Shown piece after piece: positions 23,129-32,661 of a stretch of 34,849 nt of DNA. Numbering within the stretch: the stretch's first letter is position 1; each line of letters opens with the position of its first letter. This DNA comes from JAMCXS01 sp964459065 (GTDB taxonomy: Bacteria > Acidobacteriota > Terriglobia > UBA7540). Location of the stretch: NCBI GenBank assembly GCA_964459065.1, contig CAYWMN010000004.1:1-34849 (forward strand), read 5' to 3'. Under the pieces are notes generated by a model that worked only from the letters and a program-made list of their open reading frames with translations, did no database searches and was not told the DNA's origin. A program made the translations under genes and the position numbers.

Positions 23129-23863
23129 TCACCGAACGCCGGCGCGCTTCCGGAAGCGCCATCTCAGGGCCACAAGATCCAGGAACATGCTTGTCGAATC
23201 CTGCAAGAAATGAACCTTGGTGGCCGGGTCGTGATTCCACCGTACGGGTACTTCCACAATTTTTCCACCCAGCCGTTTGATCAGGAAAAGAACCTCGGGG
23301 TCAAACCCAAAGCGTTCGGTCCGCTGTAATTCAAAAGCTCTCCTGGTGGTAGCCCGGCGAAAGAGTTTGAATCCGCACTGCGTATCGTGAATGGGGAGGC
23401 CGGTGAACAGGCGCACAAAAAAATTGAAACACCGCCCGGCAAACTCGCGAGGCCAGGGCTGGTGAACGCCGATTAATTTTCGGTCCAGCGCCCGCGAGCC
23501 CGCCGCCGCATCCGCGCCAGAGGATTCGAGCGCCCGTAGCAGCTTGCCGGCTTCTTCAATGGGAGCGGAAAGGTCGGCGTCCGTGAACAGGATGAAATCG
23601 CCGCGCGCTTCCAGCACTCCGCGGCGCACGCTGAATCCCTTGCCGCGGTTGATTTCGTTTTGCAGAATGCGGGTCATGGGTCGGCGGGCTTGAAATTGGC
23701 GAAACAAATCTACGGTGGCGTCGCTTGACCCGTCATCGACCAGGATCAGTTCTGTTGTGAAGGCTTGAGCGGAGACGTATTTTTCCACTTCATCAAGCGC
23801 CTTTCCAATTCTCCCGGCTTCGTTGAACGCGGGAATTACGATGCTCAGGTATGGCTCACTCAT
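23129..23863 (-). CDS. GT2-family glycosyltransferase (dolichyl-phosphate mannose/glucose synthase-like)
   Basis: The 244-residue protein is a GT-A fold sugar transferase of the Dpm1/DPG-synthase type. It has LSIVIPAFNEAGRIGKALDE at the N terminus, DDGSSD at 43-48, the metal-binding DAD at 95-97 (FTDADLSAPI) and a later QCGFKLFRR with GFDPEVLFLIKRLG. It lacks the C-terminal transmembrane pair of polyisoprenyl-linked members, so it is probably peripheral on the inner membrane and charges a lipid carrier. Donor and acceptor are unknown. A TATAGT box ends eight bases before the ATG, suggesting a nearly leaderless mRNA. Confidence 0.92.
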   Translation of the reverse strand: MSEPYLSIVIPAFNEAGRIGKALDEVEKYVSAQAFTTELILVDDGSSDATVDLFRQFQARRPMTRILQNEINRGKGFSVRRGVLEARGDFILFTDADLSAPIEEAGKLLRALESSGADAAAGSRALDRKLIGVHQPWPREFAGRCFNFFVRLFTGLPIHDTQCGFKLFRRATTRRAFELQRTERFGFDPEVLFLIKRLGGKIVEVPVRWNHDPATKVHFLQDSTSMFLDLVALRWRFRKRAGVR

Positions 23864-23871
23864 CGCGCCAG

Positions 23872-23901
23872 ACTATAGCGTGGTCGCCGCCAGAAATGCA
23901 A
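23872..23901 (-). promoter_or_regulatory. Promoter candidate giving a nearly leaderless glycosyltransferase mRNA
   Basis: On the minus strand TTGCAT (23896-23901) and TATAGT (23872-23877) are 18 bases apart. Transcription would begin within a couple of bases of the ATG at 23863, and no Shine-Dalgarno site is present, which is consistent with leaderless translation. Confidence 0.35.
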
Positions 23902-23995
23902 CGGCATTCCGCGCTCGAGGTGCAAGTGAAAGAAAATTCTTTGCCGGCAGGCAGCGGTGGGGGTGATTCTTCCTGCCACAGGACGCTTCGTCCCT

Positions 23996-24949
23996 CTAGG
24001 CCGTGGCGGCTGCTCTTTGGCCCAAGACGGTCTGCAGCACTTCAGCAACTTCCTGGCGGATTCGATGGGTCTGGTCAAGCACCGCGCCCATACCCCAGAA
24101 TCCGTGAATGAGTCCCTCGTAATTCCTTGCAATAACCGGTACGCCTGCTTCCAGGAGCCGCCGGGCATAATCCTGCCCCTCGTCGCGCAGAGGATCGTAC
24201 TGGGCCGTCAGAACCATGGCGGGGGGCAATCCAGCCAGGCTTTCCGCTCGGATTGGCGATGCGTATGGGTTGGCGCCGTTAGATTCGTTCTCTAAATACT
24301 GCTTCCATAGATACCGGCACGCCTCTCGTGTCAGGAGGTAGCCGGTTGCGTTTTCCTTGTAGGATGGCCTATCAAAGCTGAAGTCTATTACCGGATAAAT
24401 CAGCAGTTGATAGGCTAACTCCGGGCCACATCGATCGCGTGCCACCAGGCTTACCGCTGCCGCAAGATTGCCGCCCGCGCTGTCGCCGCCGACGGCAATC
24501 TCGCCGGGGTTGATGTTGAGGCTGCGGGCGTTTCCTGCAACCCATTTCAGTGCTGCGTAGCAATCCTCGACGGCGGCCGGAAACTTGTTTTCCGGCGCCA
24601 GGCGGTAGTTGACTGAGATGACCACACAGGGGACTGCATTGGCGAGGAAGCTGCATGCGCTCTGTAAAGTGGATAAATCCCCCACCAGCCAGCCGCCGCC
24701 ATGGAAGTACACCAGAGCGGGGAACGGGCCTTTGCCTTGCGGGGTATAAATTCGAAGCGGAAGATTTCCGCCCGGACCGGGGATACTGCGCTGCTCGTCG
24801 CGGGCCACGGTTTCGGGCGCATTATCGAACCTCGCATGCCTGAGGCGAAACAACCTGCGGGCTTCTTCCGGAGGTACCTGATGTGTCGAGGGCACATTTT
24901 CTGCTGCGGTCTGCTCGATGAACTCTTGTACTTGAGGGTCCAGCGCCAT
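23996..24949 (-). CDS. Hormone-sensitive-lipase family alpha/beta hydrolase (carboxylesterase)
   Basis: The 317-residue protein hydrolyses short-chain carboxyl esters, by family. The oxyanion-hole HGGGW lies at 83-87, the nucleophile Ser157 in GDSAGG, the acid Asp252 in QYDPLRDEG and His282 in IHGFWGMG, a complete family IV set. The N-terminal cap (about 1-60) is typical. No signal peptide is seen, so it should be cytoplasmic. The ATG at 24949 follows AAGGAA. It lies 92 bases after pcm on the same strand and could be co-transcribed. Confidence 0.95.
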   Translation of the reverse strand: MALDPQVQEFIEQTAAENVPSTHQVPPEEARRLFRLRHARFDNAPETVARDEQRSIPGPGGNLPLRIYTPQGKGPFPALVYFHGGGWLVGDLSTLQSACSFLANAVPCVVISVNYRLAPENKFPAAVEDCYAALKWVAGNARSLNINPGEIAVGGDSAGGNLAAAVSLVARDRCGPELAYQLLIYPVIDFSFDRPSYKENATGYLLTREACRYLWKQYLENESNGANPYASPIRAESLAGLPPAMVLTAQYDPLRDEGQDYARRLLEAGVPVIARNYEGLIHGFWGMGAVLDQTHRIRQEVAEVLQTVLGQRAAATA

Positions 24950-25041
24950 AATTTCCTTTCTGCCTGCTTCTCCCTGAATTCTTCGGCAACGAAGGAATTC
25001 TATACCGGCGGCTGGCTCATGTGCTCAGGCTGATCAAAATT

Positions 25042-25719
25042 TCATTCCGCTGATTCCGGCCAGCCCTGTTTGCCAATCAAAGGAACAAATTGACAAGGGT
25101 CCAGATCCTGAGCGGTAATTCTGTCTCCCTTTTTCACGAACAATACGAGGGTTTGCTGGTGAAGGGTTCCCACCGGGATCACCAGGCGTCCGCCGTCCGC
25201 GAGCTGCTGCAGGAGCGCGGGAGCGACCTTCGGAGCCGCCGCCGTTACCAGAATCGCAGCATACGGCGCTGCGGCGGGGTAACCTTCGCTGCCGTCTGCT
25301 GCAATGACCTGAATGCCCGTATAGCCCAGACGCGCCAGACGCTCCCGTGCGCTCGAAGCAAGCGGCGCGCTACGCTCCAGGGTGATCACTTCAGCGCCGA
25401 GATACGCCAGGACCGCCGCCTGATAACCCGAGCCTGTTCCGATTTCCAGCACCTTGTCGCCCGGTTCAATTTGGGCGGCTTCGGTCATGGCCGCCACGAT
25501 GTAGGGCTGGGAGATGGTTTGTCCTTCCCCGATGGCGGCGGGGCGGTCGTCGTACGCCGCGCACCGGCAAGCGGCCGGAACAAACTCGTGCCGCGGCACT
25601 TCAAACATCGCCTGGAGAACTCTATCATCGCGGATTCCCCGGCGACGCAGTTGCCGGTCGATCATCTGGCGCCGTTCGGATTCAAAAAGGGCTCCGGCCC
25701 TCGTCGGTTGTTGAGACAT
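25042..25719 (-). CDS. pcm: Protein-L-isoaspartate O-methyltransferase
   Basis: The enzyme uses S-adenosylmethionine to methylate isoaspartyl residues and start their repair in aged proteins. The 225-residue protein has the PCMT signature: HEFVPAACRCAAYDD, GEGQTISQPYIVAAM at 64-78 and the SAM-binding LEIGTGSGYQAAVLA at 91-105. It also has ITLERS for the ribose and VTAAAP before the final sheet. The ATG at 25719 gives an N-terminal helix with the usual MIDRQL motif near 19-24. No lesion is seen. Confidence 0.96.
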   Translation of the reverse strand: MSQQPTRAGALFESERRQMIDRQLRRRGIRDDRVLQAMFEVPRHEFVPAACRCAAYDDRPAAIGEGQTISQPYIVAAMTEAAQIEPGDKVLEIGTGSGYQAAVLAYLGAEVITLERSAPLASSARERLARLGYTGIQVIAADGSEGYPAAAPYAAILVTAAAPKVAPALLQQLADGGRLVIPVGTLHQQTLVLFVKKGDRITAQDLDPCQFVPLIGKQGWPESAE

Positions 25720-25845
25720 GTTGGGCGTAACGGTTCTCGACTACTTTCTATCATCGCGCCTTCGGAAGTTCGCGTCGAGCGCTATTTTGATGGCCCCCGA
25801 GCCGCCTGGGCAGGGACGCCGGCGCCCGTCAGGTGGGCTTGAGCG

Positions 25846-25854
25846 TGCTATAAT
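25846..25854 (+). promoter_or_regulatory. Extended -10 promoter candidate for cimA
   Basis: TGCTATAAT at 25846-25854 is a perfect TATAAT with the TGn extension; the -35 region is poor (CCGTCA at a 17-base spacing). The predicted start near 25861 leaves a leader of about 105 nt before the ATG at 25966. The leader holds the palindrome TTCGGCCGAA and no upstream ORF with branched-chain codons. Confidence 0.5.
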
Positions 25855-25965
25855 AGCCTCTAAGTTCAGGCACGTTTCGGCCGAACCCAGCGGCTGAAGT
25901 TTGACTTCTTCCCGCGCATCGTTCATCCTCAATTTCATCCCCGGTCTCAGGACTTAAGTGGTGCT

Positions 25966-27567
<1,602 letters not shown>

Positions 27568-27712
27568 CCTCCTTCCCGGTGCCAGGAAAGGCGGCTGCGC
27601 AGCCTGGCCGCCTTGGGGCACGTCAATAAATTCCCAACGCTGCGGCTGGCACGCCATGCCGATTGGTTTCGGCTTCGGTTTCCATTCGAAAGCTTAAAAT
27701 CGTGACCGGCGC

Positions 27713-27741
27713 TTGCCGCAAGAGCCGTTGTGTCCTACAAT
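27713..27741 (+). promoter_or_regulatory. Promoter candidate for the exported propeller gene
   Basis: TTGCCG (27713-27718) and TACAAT (27736-27741) are separated by exactly 17 bases. The predicted start near 27748 gives a leader of about 32 nt that holds the GGGGGAGG ribosome site. It therefore supports the ATG at 27780 and rules out in-frame starts further upstream. Confidence 0.55.
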
Positions 27742-27779
27742 CTCGCAACATACGTCTGATCAGGGGGAGGTCTGGGAGC

Positions 27780-29354
27780 ATGACCAGCAAAAAGTTCGTT
27801 TTTGTTTGGGCTTTTTTTCTACTGATAGGAAGCGGCGTCGCATTCGCGGCGGGAAACTGGCCGACGTTTGGGCACGATGCGCAGCGCTCCGGTTATGCGT
27901 TCAATGAGACAACGCTCAACGCGCAGAACGTTTCGCATCTGAGCCTGCTCTGGAAGGTGAAGGTCAAAAACGAGCCGAAATCGTTGACCGCCCTTACGGC
28001 TCCCGTGGCGGCCGAAGGCATCCGAACACCCCAGGGCACGCGGAACGTGGTTTACGTGGCGGGTAGTTCGAATAACATCACTGCGATCGATGCTGCGACG
28101 GGAAAAATTATTTGGAGCCGTCAGATTGGAGTCCGGATTCGTCCCACGCATCCCGGGATGTGGCTGTGCCCGAATAATCTGAATGCCACCCCGACGATCG
28201 ACACGCGCCGCGGGCTTCTCGATGTGATTTCCCTGGATGGTTCCTTCTATGGGTTGGATTTGGGTACGGGCAAAACAAAAGTCGGTCCCGTTGCGTTTGT
28301 TCCCCCGTTTACGAAAGATTGGAGCCTGAATCTCTGGCATGGCATCCTTTACACCTCCACTTCGCAGGGTTGTGGCGGAACTCCATCAGGCATTTATTCG
28401 ATGGACATTCGCAACCCGATGCATCCGGTAATTCGCGATTTGATTGTGGAACACGGTTACGGAGCCGGGATTTTTGGCCGCGGCGGAGTGACGATTGGTG
28501 AAAATGGCCGCCTCTATGCCGCCACCGGCGATGGTCCGTTCGATCCTGCCCATGGTGACTATGGGAGCGCGGTGATCGAGGTTGCCCCTCGACCCCTGAA
28601 AGTTCTCGGCTACTACTCGCCGTTGAACTATCAGCAGGTGAACAAATACGATTTGGATCTGGGTTCCTCGAGCCCGGTCTGGTTTGCCTACCGCAATTTT
28701 AACCTTGTGGCTGGCGGTGGAAAGGAAGGGGTTCTTTTCCTGCTCAATGCCCGTTCGCTGGGAGAAAAGGACCACAAGACTCCACTCTATGATCATCGCC
28801 TCTCAAACGACAAACTGCAGTATGAACAGGCCGGCATTTGGGGCGGCCTTTCGGAGTGGATGGATACAAAAGGTCAAGCCTGGGTTTACGTTCCTGTTTG
28901 GGGGCAACCTTCCAAGAAGGCTCCAACGTTTCCGATCAGCAACGGACCTCATTCGCACGGAAGCATCATGGCGTTTCGCGTGGTTATCAATCCCGCAACG
29001 AAGCAGCCAACCCTAAAGCCTGCTTGGGTTTCGCGGGACCTCGATGTTCCCGAGCCCGTTGCGATCGCAGGCGGCGTGGTCTTCGCGCTGTCAACTGGGG
29101 AAAACACGCAGCAGAACGCAGGGTCGACGCTGATTATGGGCCACCACAAAATGCTGACCGACAAACAGCGGAGCGATAATACGCATCGCGCTGTTCTTTA
29201 TGCTTTTGACGCCCAAACCGGCAAGATGCTGTACCAGAGCGGCAATGACATTGAGACCTGGACCCACTTTACCGGGCTTGCCATCGCTGGGGGCCATGTC
29301 TACGCTGTGGATCATAATTCGAACCTCTACTGTTTCGGACTGGCCGGGAATTAG
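27780..29354 (+). CDS. Exported PQQ-like beta-propeller protein
   Basis: The ATG at 27780 has GGGGGAGG upstream and gives a Sec signal peptide (KKFVFVWAFFLLIGSGVAFAAG, cut near residue 24). The 524-residue product is a beta-propeller of the quinoprotein dehydrogenase/BamB-like fold. It has NWPTFGHDAQRSGYAFNETTL, then blades with VYVAGSSNNITAIDAATGKI, VISLDGSFYGLDLGTGK, LYAFDAQTGKMLYQ and a last blade VYAVDHNSNLYCFG. I cannot confirm that PQQ-contact residues are complete, so an oxidoreductase activity is not claimed. It may be a structural or sugar-binding propeller. Confidence 0.83.
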   Translation: MTSKKFVFVWAFFLLIGSGVAFAAGNWPTFGHDAQRSGYAFNETTLNAQNVSHLSLLWKVKVKNEPKSLTALTAPVAAEGIRTPQGTRNVVYVAGSSNNITAIDAATGKIIWSRQIGVRIRPTHPGMWLCPNNLNATPTIDTRRGLLDVISLDGSFYGLDLGTGKTKVGPVAFVPPFTKDWSLNLWHGILYTSTSQGCGGTPSGIYSMDIRNPMHPVIRDLIVEHGYGAGIFGRGGVTIGENGRLYAATGDGPFDPAHGDYGSAVIEVAPRPLKVLGYYSPLNYQQVNKYDLDLGSSSPVWFAYRNFNLVAGGGKEGVLFLLNARSLGEKDHKTPLYDHRLSNDKLQYEQAGIWGGLSEWMDTKGQAWVYVPVWGQPSKKAPTFPISNGPHSHGSIMAFRVVINPATKQPTLKPAWVSRDLDVPEPVAIAGGVVFALSTGENTQQNAGSTLIMGHHKMLTDKQRSDNTHRAVLYAFDAQTGKMLYQSGNDIETWTHFTGLAIAGGHVYAVDHNSNLYCFGLAGN

Positions 29355-29411
29355 GCGGATCCCTTCACCAAAGGCAAGGAACCAAGATTTATGTCCGCAT
29401 GGCTGACTCTG

Positions 29412-29441
29412 TTGCACGAATCTTAAGGATTTCAATACAAT
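29412..29441 (+). promoter_or_regulatory. Promoter candidate for the FAH-family gene
   Basis: TTGCAC (29412-29417) and TACAAT (29436-29441) are 18 bases apart. The predicted start near 29448 leaves a leader of about 70 nt ending in GGGAGA before the ATG at 29517. Confidence 0.4.
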
Positions 29442-29516
29442 GATGCTTGCTTAGTAATCTTGATGGCAGCCGGGGGCTCACTTTTTGTTCATCGGCTCCA
29501 TGGCGGGAGATAAACC

Positions 29517-30449
29517 ATGCGGGTTGTTCGATACTGGGACCCTGGCGATCGGAAGCGAGTGCTGGGGGTTGTGGAAGGAAATGACGTTGCGGCGCTTTCG
29601 GGTTTATTCCCGGACGGTGACGCTTCGTTTGAGTCATTGCTGGCCCGGGCGGCAGAAGATGGGACCAGCGCGCTCAATCTGCTTCGGCAGACGGACTTGT
29701 CGGGTGCGGCTCGGATTCCTTATGCCTCATTGGATGTTGCGCCCGATCCTGCCCGCGCTCACCTGCTGCAACCGGTTATTGCAGATGAAATCTGGGGGGC
29801 GGGTGTGACCTATGAGCGCAGCCGCACCGCCCGCGAAGCAGAGTCTTCGGTGGGCGATGTTTACCAGCGCGTTTATGACGCTGCCCGCCCGGAACTTTTT
29901 TTTAAGGCAACGCCTTCACGATGTGTCGGGCCCAATCAACCGGTTGGTTTGCGCGGCGACAGCCGGTGGATGGTGCCGGAACCCGAACTGACTCTGGTTC
30001 TTAACCGCCGGCTCGAAATCGTAGGTTACACCATGGGGAACGACATGAGTTCCCGCGATATCGAGGGTGAAAACCCTCTTTACCTTCCTCAGGGCAAGGT
30101 CTTTACCAATTGTTGCAGCGTGGGCCCTGCGATCCTGCTGACCGAACCCGGCGACGAGCCGGTGTTTTCCATCGGGTGCCGCGTGGAAAGAGCCGGCCGG
30201 GAGATTTTCCGCGGCGAGACCAGTACCGCAGCAATGCACCGGAGCTTCAAAGAACTTGCGAAGTACCTTGGCCGGTTCAACACCATGCCCGAGATAAGCC
30301 TTCTGCTGACGGGAGCCGGCGTTGTTCCTCCCGACGACTTTGGATTGCAGGCAGGGGATGTTATCGAGGTTAGTTCTCCGGAAATCGGCTCGCTCCGCAA
30401 CCGTGCAAGGCTGCTGGAGGAATCGTCCAGCGGCCGGCACACGGCTTGA
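29517..30449 (+). CDS. Fumarylacetoacetate hydrolase-family protein (2-keto-3-deoxy sugar acid dehydratase-like)
   Basis: The 310-residue cytoplasmic protein has the metal-binding core of the FAH superfamily: EPELTLVLNRRLEIVGYTMG near 155-174, with Glu155/Glu157, GNDMSSRDIEGENPLYLPQGK near 174-194 and a conserved FKATPSRCVGP before it. The GNDMSSRDIEGENP run resembles 2-keto-3-deoxy-D-arabinonate dehydratase-type members rather than classical fumarylacetoacetase, so a role in sugar-acid breakdown is plausible. It follows an exported propeller protein that could oxidise or bind sugars; the link is inference from position. It ends at 30449, where the next promoter overlaps its stop. Confidence 0.83.
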   Translation: MRVVRYWDPGDRKRVLGVVEGNDVAALSGLFPDGDASFESLLARAAEDGTSALNLLRQTDLSGAARIPYASLDVAPDPARAHLLQPVIADEIWGAGVTYERSRTAREAESSVGDVYQRVYDAARPELFFKATPSRCVGPNQPVGLRGDSRWMVPEPELTLVLNRRLEIVGYTMGNDMSSRDIEGENPLYLPQGKVFTNCCSVGPAILLTEPGDEPVFSIGCRVERAGREIFRGETSTAAMHRSFKELAKYLGRFNTMPEISLLLTGAGVVPPDDFGLQAGDVIEVSSPEIGSLRNRARLLEESSSGRHTA

Positions 30450-30474
30450 CTTTTGGCAAGGCCGGGACTATAGC
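30446..30474 (+). promoter_or_regulatory. Promoter candidate for the 252-residue secreted protein
   Basis: TTGACT (30446-30451) overlaps the stop codon of the FAH-family gene, and TATAGC (30469-30474) follows after exactly 17 bases. The predicted start near 30481 leaves a leader of about 47 nt before the ATG at 30528. Confidence 0.5.
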
Positions 30475-30527
30475 TAAAGTTAGCTGGCAGAGACCGGCGC
30501 AGCCTGGAAAGTCGAAGTCGATAAGCT

Positions 30528-31286
30528 ATGAAGAGGCCAATTGCCATCGGCGCCTTAGCGGGCCTATTGGGGCTGGTTATTGCATTGCCTGTGGCCGCAC
30601 AGCGTGGGGCCGGTGGTATTCCGAACTTTACCGGTTCGCCGGGTTTCATGACGCGAATGCCCGGGCAGGGGGCTTTCAGACCCGGTGGCAGAGGGCGCTT
30701 CGTGCGGCCGCGATTCGGGCACCGGGGACGCTTCTACGGCCGTTCGGCTTATGTCGGTTATGCCAGTCTCCCGTACTACTACCCTCTTGACTACTACGAA
30801 CGTTCCTCCGCAACGGAATCGCTTCCGGCAACAGCCCCTGCTCCCCCCGTCGTGATTGTTAGAACAACGGAGCCAACAGCCGAGGCGCCGCCTCCTCGCG
30901 CTGAACCTCTGATGCTCGAGTTGCGCGGAAATCACTGGGTGCGGATCACCGACTCCGGTGAGTCGGAGGTTGGGGGTGGAAGCGTCGGGAAGGATTCCAG
31001 CCGGAATCCGAGGCCGCGGTCAGCCTTGGCGGACCGGGAGATACCGGTTCGCAAGGTTCCGGCAGCGGTCCTGGTTTTTCGAGACGGGCATCAGGAATTG
31101 ACCCAGAAATACACCATCATCGGCCCCGATATTTACACGAGTGCGGACTATTGGGTGGGCGGCTCATGGACCAAGAAGATTCCCCTTGCCGAACTCGATG
31201 TTCCCGCAACGCTGCGGCTGAACCGGGAGCGGGGCGTAAGGTTTAATCTCCCCTCTGCTCCGAACGAAGTGGTTGTCCGGCCCTAA
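30528..31286 (+). CDS. Secreted protein of a likely lineage-restricted family (hypothetical)
   Basis: The 252-residue protein has a signal peptide (KRPIAIGALAGLLGLVIALPVAA, cut near residue 25). A Gly/Arg-rich, disordered segment follows (PGQGAFRPGGRGRFVRPRFG), then a Tyr-rich stretch, a Pro-rich linker and a folded C-terminal block from about residue 170. That block includes VLVFRDGHQELTQKYTIIG, SADYWVGGSWTKKIPLAELD and a final NEVVVRP. I have the impression of similar C-terminal blocks in acidobacterial proteins of unknown function; this is memory, not a search. No catalytic motif is visible. Its own promoter overlaps the end of the preceding gene. Confidence 0.65.
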   Translation: MKRPIAIGALAGLLGLVIALPVAAQRGAGGIPNFTGSPGFMTRMPGQGAFRPGGRGRFVRPRFGHRGRFYGRSAYVGYASLPYYYPLDYYERSSATESLPATAPAPPVVIVRTTEPTAEAPPPRAEPLMLELRGNHWVRITDSGESEVGGGSVGKDSSRNPRPRSALADREIPVRKVPAAVLVFRDGHQELTQKYTIIGPDIYTSADYWVGGSWTKKIPLAELDVPATLRLNRERGVRFNLPSAPNEVVVRP

Positions 31287-31344
31287 TGCCTCAATCCTCT
31301 TGTTGAAGAGATGAAAGTCGCCGTAGCGGGTGAGGGGGAAGTCT

Positions 31345-32208
31345 CTAAAGTGGGTTGCGCACCTTTGTATCGGGCTCCCGGCGTTCGGCGTTCTCGCTTG
31401 CGTTGTTAGAGCCGAAAGTAAGCCATTCTGTCTGGACCTTGTCCCAGCCTTGAATCAGCAGGCCCTGGGTTTCAAAAAAGCTACGAATCCGCTGGCGGCT
31501 CCAGCCGACAATTTCTTCCAGGATGGGCACCAGCACGCTCAGAGCGTCGTCGCTCAACACAGTACGCTTGGCGATTTGAGCGATCTTGCGGGATTCAGAA
31601 ACGGCAATGGTGAAACCCTCCCGCTGGTTAACGTGCAGCATCACGTGAACGTCCGAGCTTCCGTCACCGACGTAAATGACCCGGTCCACGCCGATTTCTA
31701 ATTGCGCTTGCAGGTCATCCACGGTCGCTACTTTTCCATAACCGGCCGTGACGCGCACAACGCCGACAACGTGATCGGAGTCATCGTAAAGCAATTGGGT
31801 TCCGTGAATGTGATCCGGTGCGATAATTCCTTCGAGAGCGGACGCTACAACCTCCTGGGGGGCAGCCGAAATCACATGAAAATCAAAAGCGTATCCCTCA
31901 ATGGCCCCTTTTAAGAGATTCGCCAACTGCTGAATGTTTCTCTTCAGCCGGATTTCTTTTCCGGCTTGCCTCAGATGCTCTCTCCGCACCCGCCCTTTCA
32001 GGTCCGGGTCGTGAAGCAAAAGATAGGCAAGTTCTCCCCCTTGCTGTACAAGGTTCTGCACGGCCAGGATGGCTGTTTTCCGCTCAAACTCAACTCCGGG
32101 AATCCCCACGAGCTCACTCAACACATATCCCGAGTCATGGAAACTAAGAGTCTGGTCGAAATCGGATGCGACAAGATAACGTTTTAGGACCTGACTTGCA
32201 GGTTGCAT
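31345..32208 (-). CDS. HAD-superfamily phosphatase (SerB-like)
   Basis: The 287-residue protein has all four HAD motifs: DFDQT with nucleophile Asp16 and Asp18, Ser114 in VISAAP, Lys159 in GYGK, and GDGSSDVHVM with Asp182 and Asp186. The helical cap between motifs I and II (about 30-110) is that of phosphoserine-phosphatase-type (HAD-IB) enzymes. The substrate is not predictable. The last about 70 residues are an extension beyond the fold, with little recognisable structure. The ATG at 32208 has GGAGGAAG upstream. It is convergent with the secreted-protein gene, 58 bases away. Confidence 0.87.
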   Translation of the reverse strand: MQPASQVLKRYLVASDFDQTLSFHDSGYVLSELVGIPGVEFERKTAILAVQNLVQQGGELAYLLLHDPDLKGRVRREHLRQAGKEIRLKRNIQQLANLLKGAIEGYAFDFHVISAAPQEVVASALEGIIAPDHIHGTQLLYDDSDHVVGVVRVTAGYGKVATVDDLQAQLEIGVDRVIYVGDGSSDVHVMLHVNQREGFTIAVSESRKIAQIAKRTVLSDDALSVLVPILEEIVGWSRQRIRSFFETQGLLIQGWDKVQTEWLTFGSNNASENAERREPDTKVRNPL

Positions 32209-32661
32209 CCACTTCCTCCTCTCTCCTTATCCTTAGGTGGTTAGGGCCAAGTGCCAGCAGGCGACATCCTTGGCGTTAAGTGATTTTTTATCACAGGGTT
32301 GAGTCATTGGGTATTTGCAGGGCGCTTGCACCCAAACGGGTATCTCGAGACTTTACCGCGTATGTCGCGCTCCCGGGATGGCATGAGGTTCCACAACCTG
32401 ATGATGACAAATAAGCGGTCGTTTGTCCAATCCATAAAATTGATGTCGAGGATTAGTTGGCCACGCCTTTTTCGAGCGCTCGATGGCTGGCTGCTGCTCG
32501 ATGCGTGATGCTCGTCTGGTTTGTTAGGCTGCGGCCGACGTAATTTCAGCTTGTGCCGAATTGTGACCTCGGTGAATATAGACGGGACGCAATTTGCCAA
32601 AGTAAGAATGATTCACCCACCGAGTATCGTCCGATAAATGTGGGGCTTGCGGGGTTGAAAA
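32209..32661. other. 453-base intergenic region without a supportable gene
   Basis: The stretch holds a 5-bp GTGAT/ATCAC hairpin (32280-32294) and the perfect 12-bp palindrome TCGAGCGCTCGA (32472-32483). A 98-codon minus frame (32304-32600) has a low-complexity, Ser/Arg-rich product with no domain, and I do not count it as a gene. GTTAGGC and CCAAC occur here as they do in integron attC sites, but the partner boxes are missing. I see no convincing promoter for the downstream gene. Its composition is more AT-rich than that of the flanking genes. Confidence 0.5.

Noticed and set aside
32455..32540. GTTAGGC and nearby CCAAC as an integron attC site
   Set aside because: The paired R and L boxes with correct orientation and spacing are missing, and no integrase or cassette is present.
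32304..32600. 98-codon minus-strand frame in the gap before the last glycosidase-like gene
   Set aside because: Product is low-complexity and Ser/Arg-rich, lacks a ribosome site and any domain, and the codon pattern is not coding-like.
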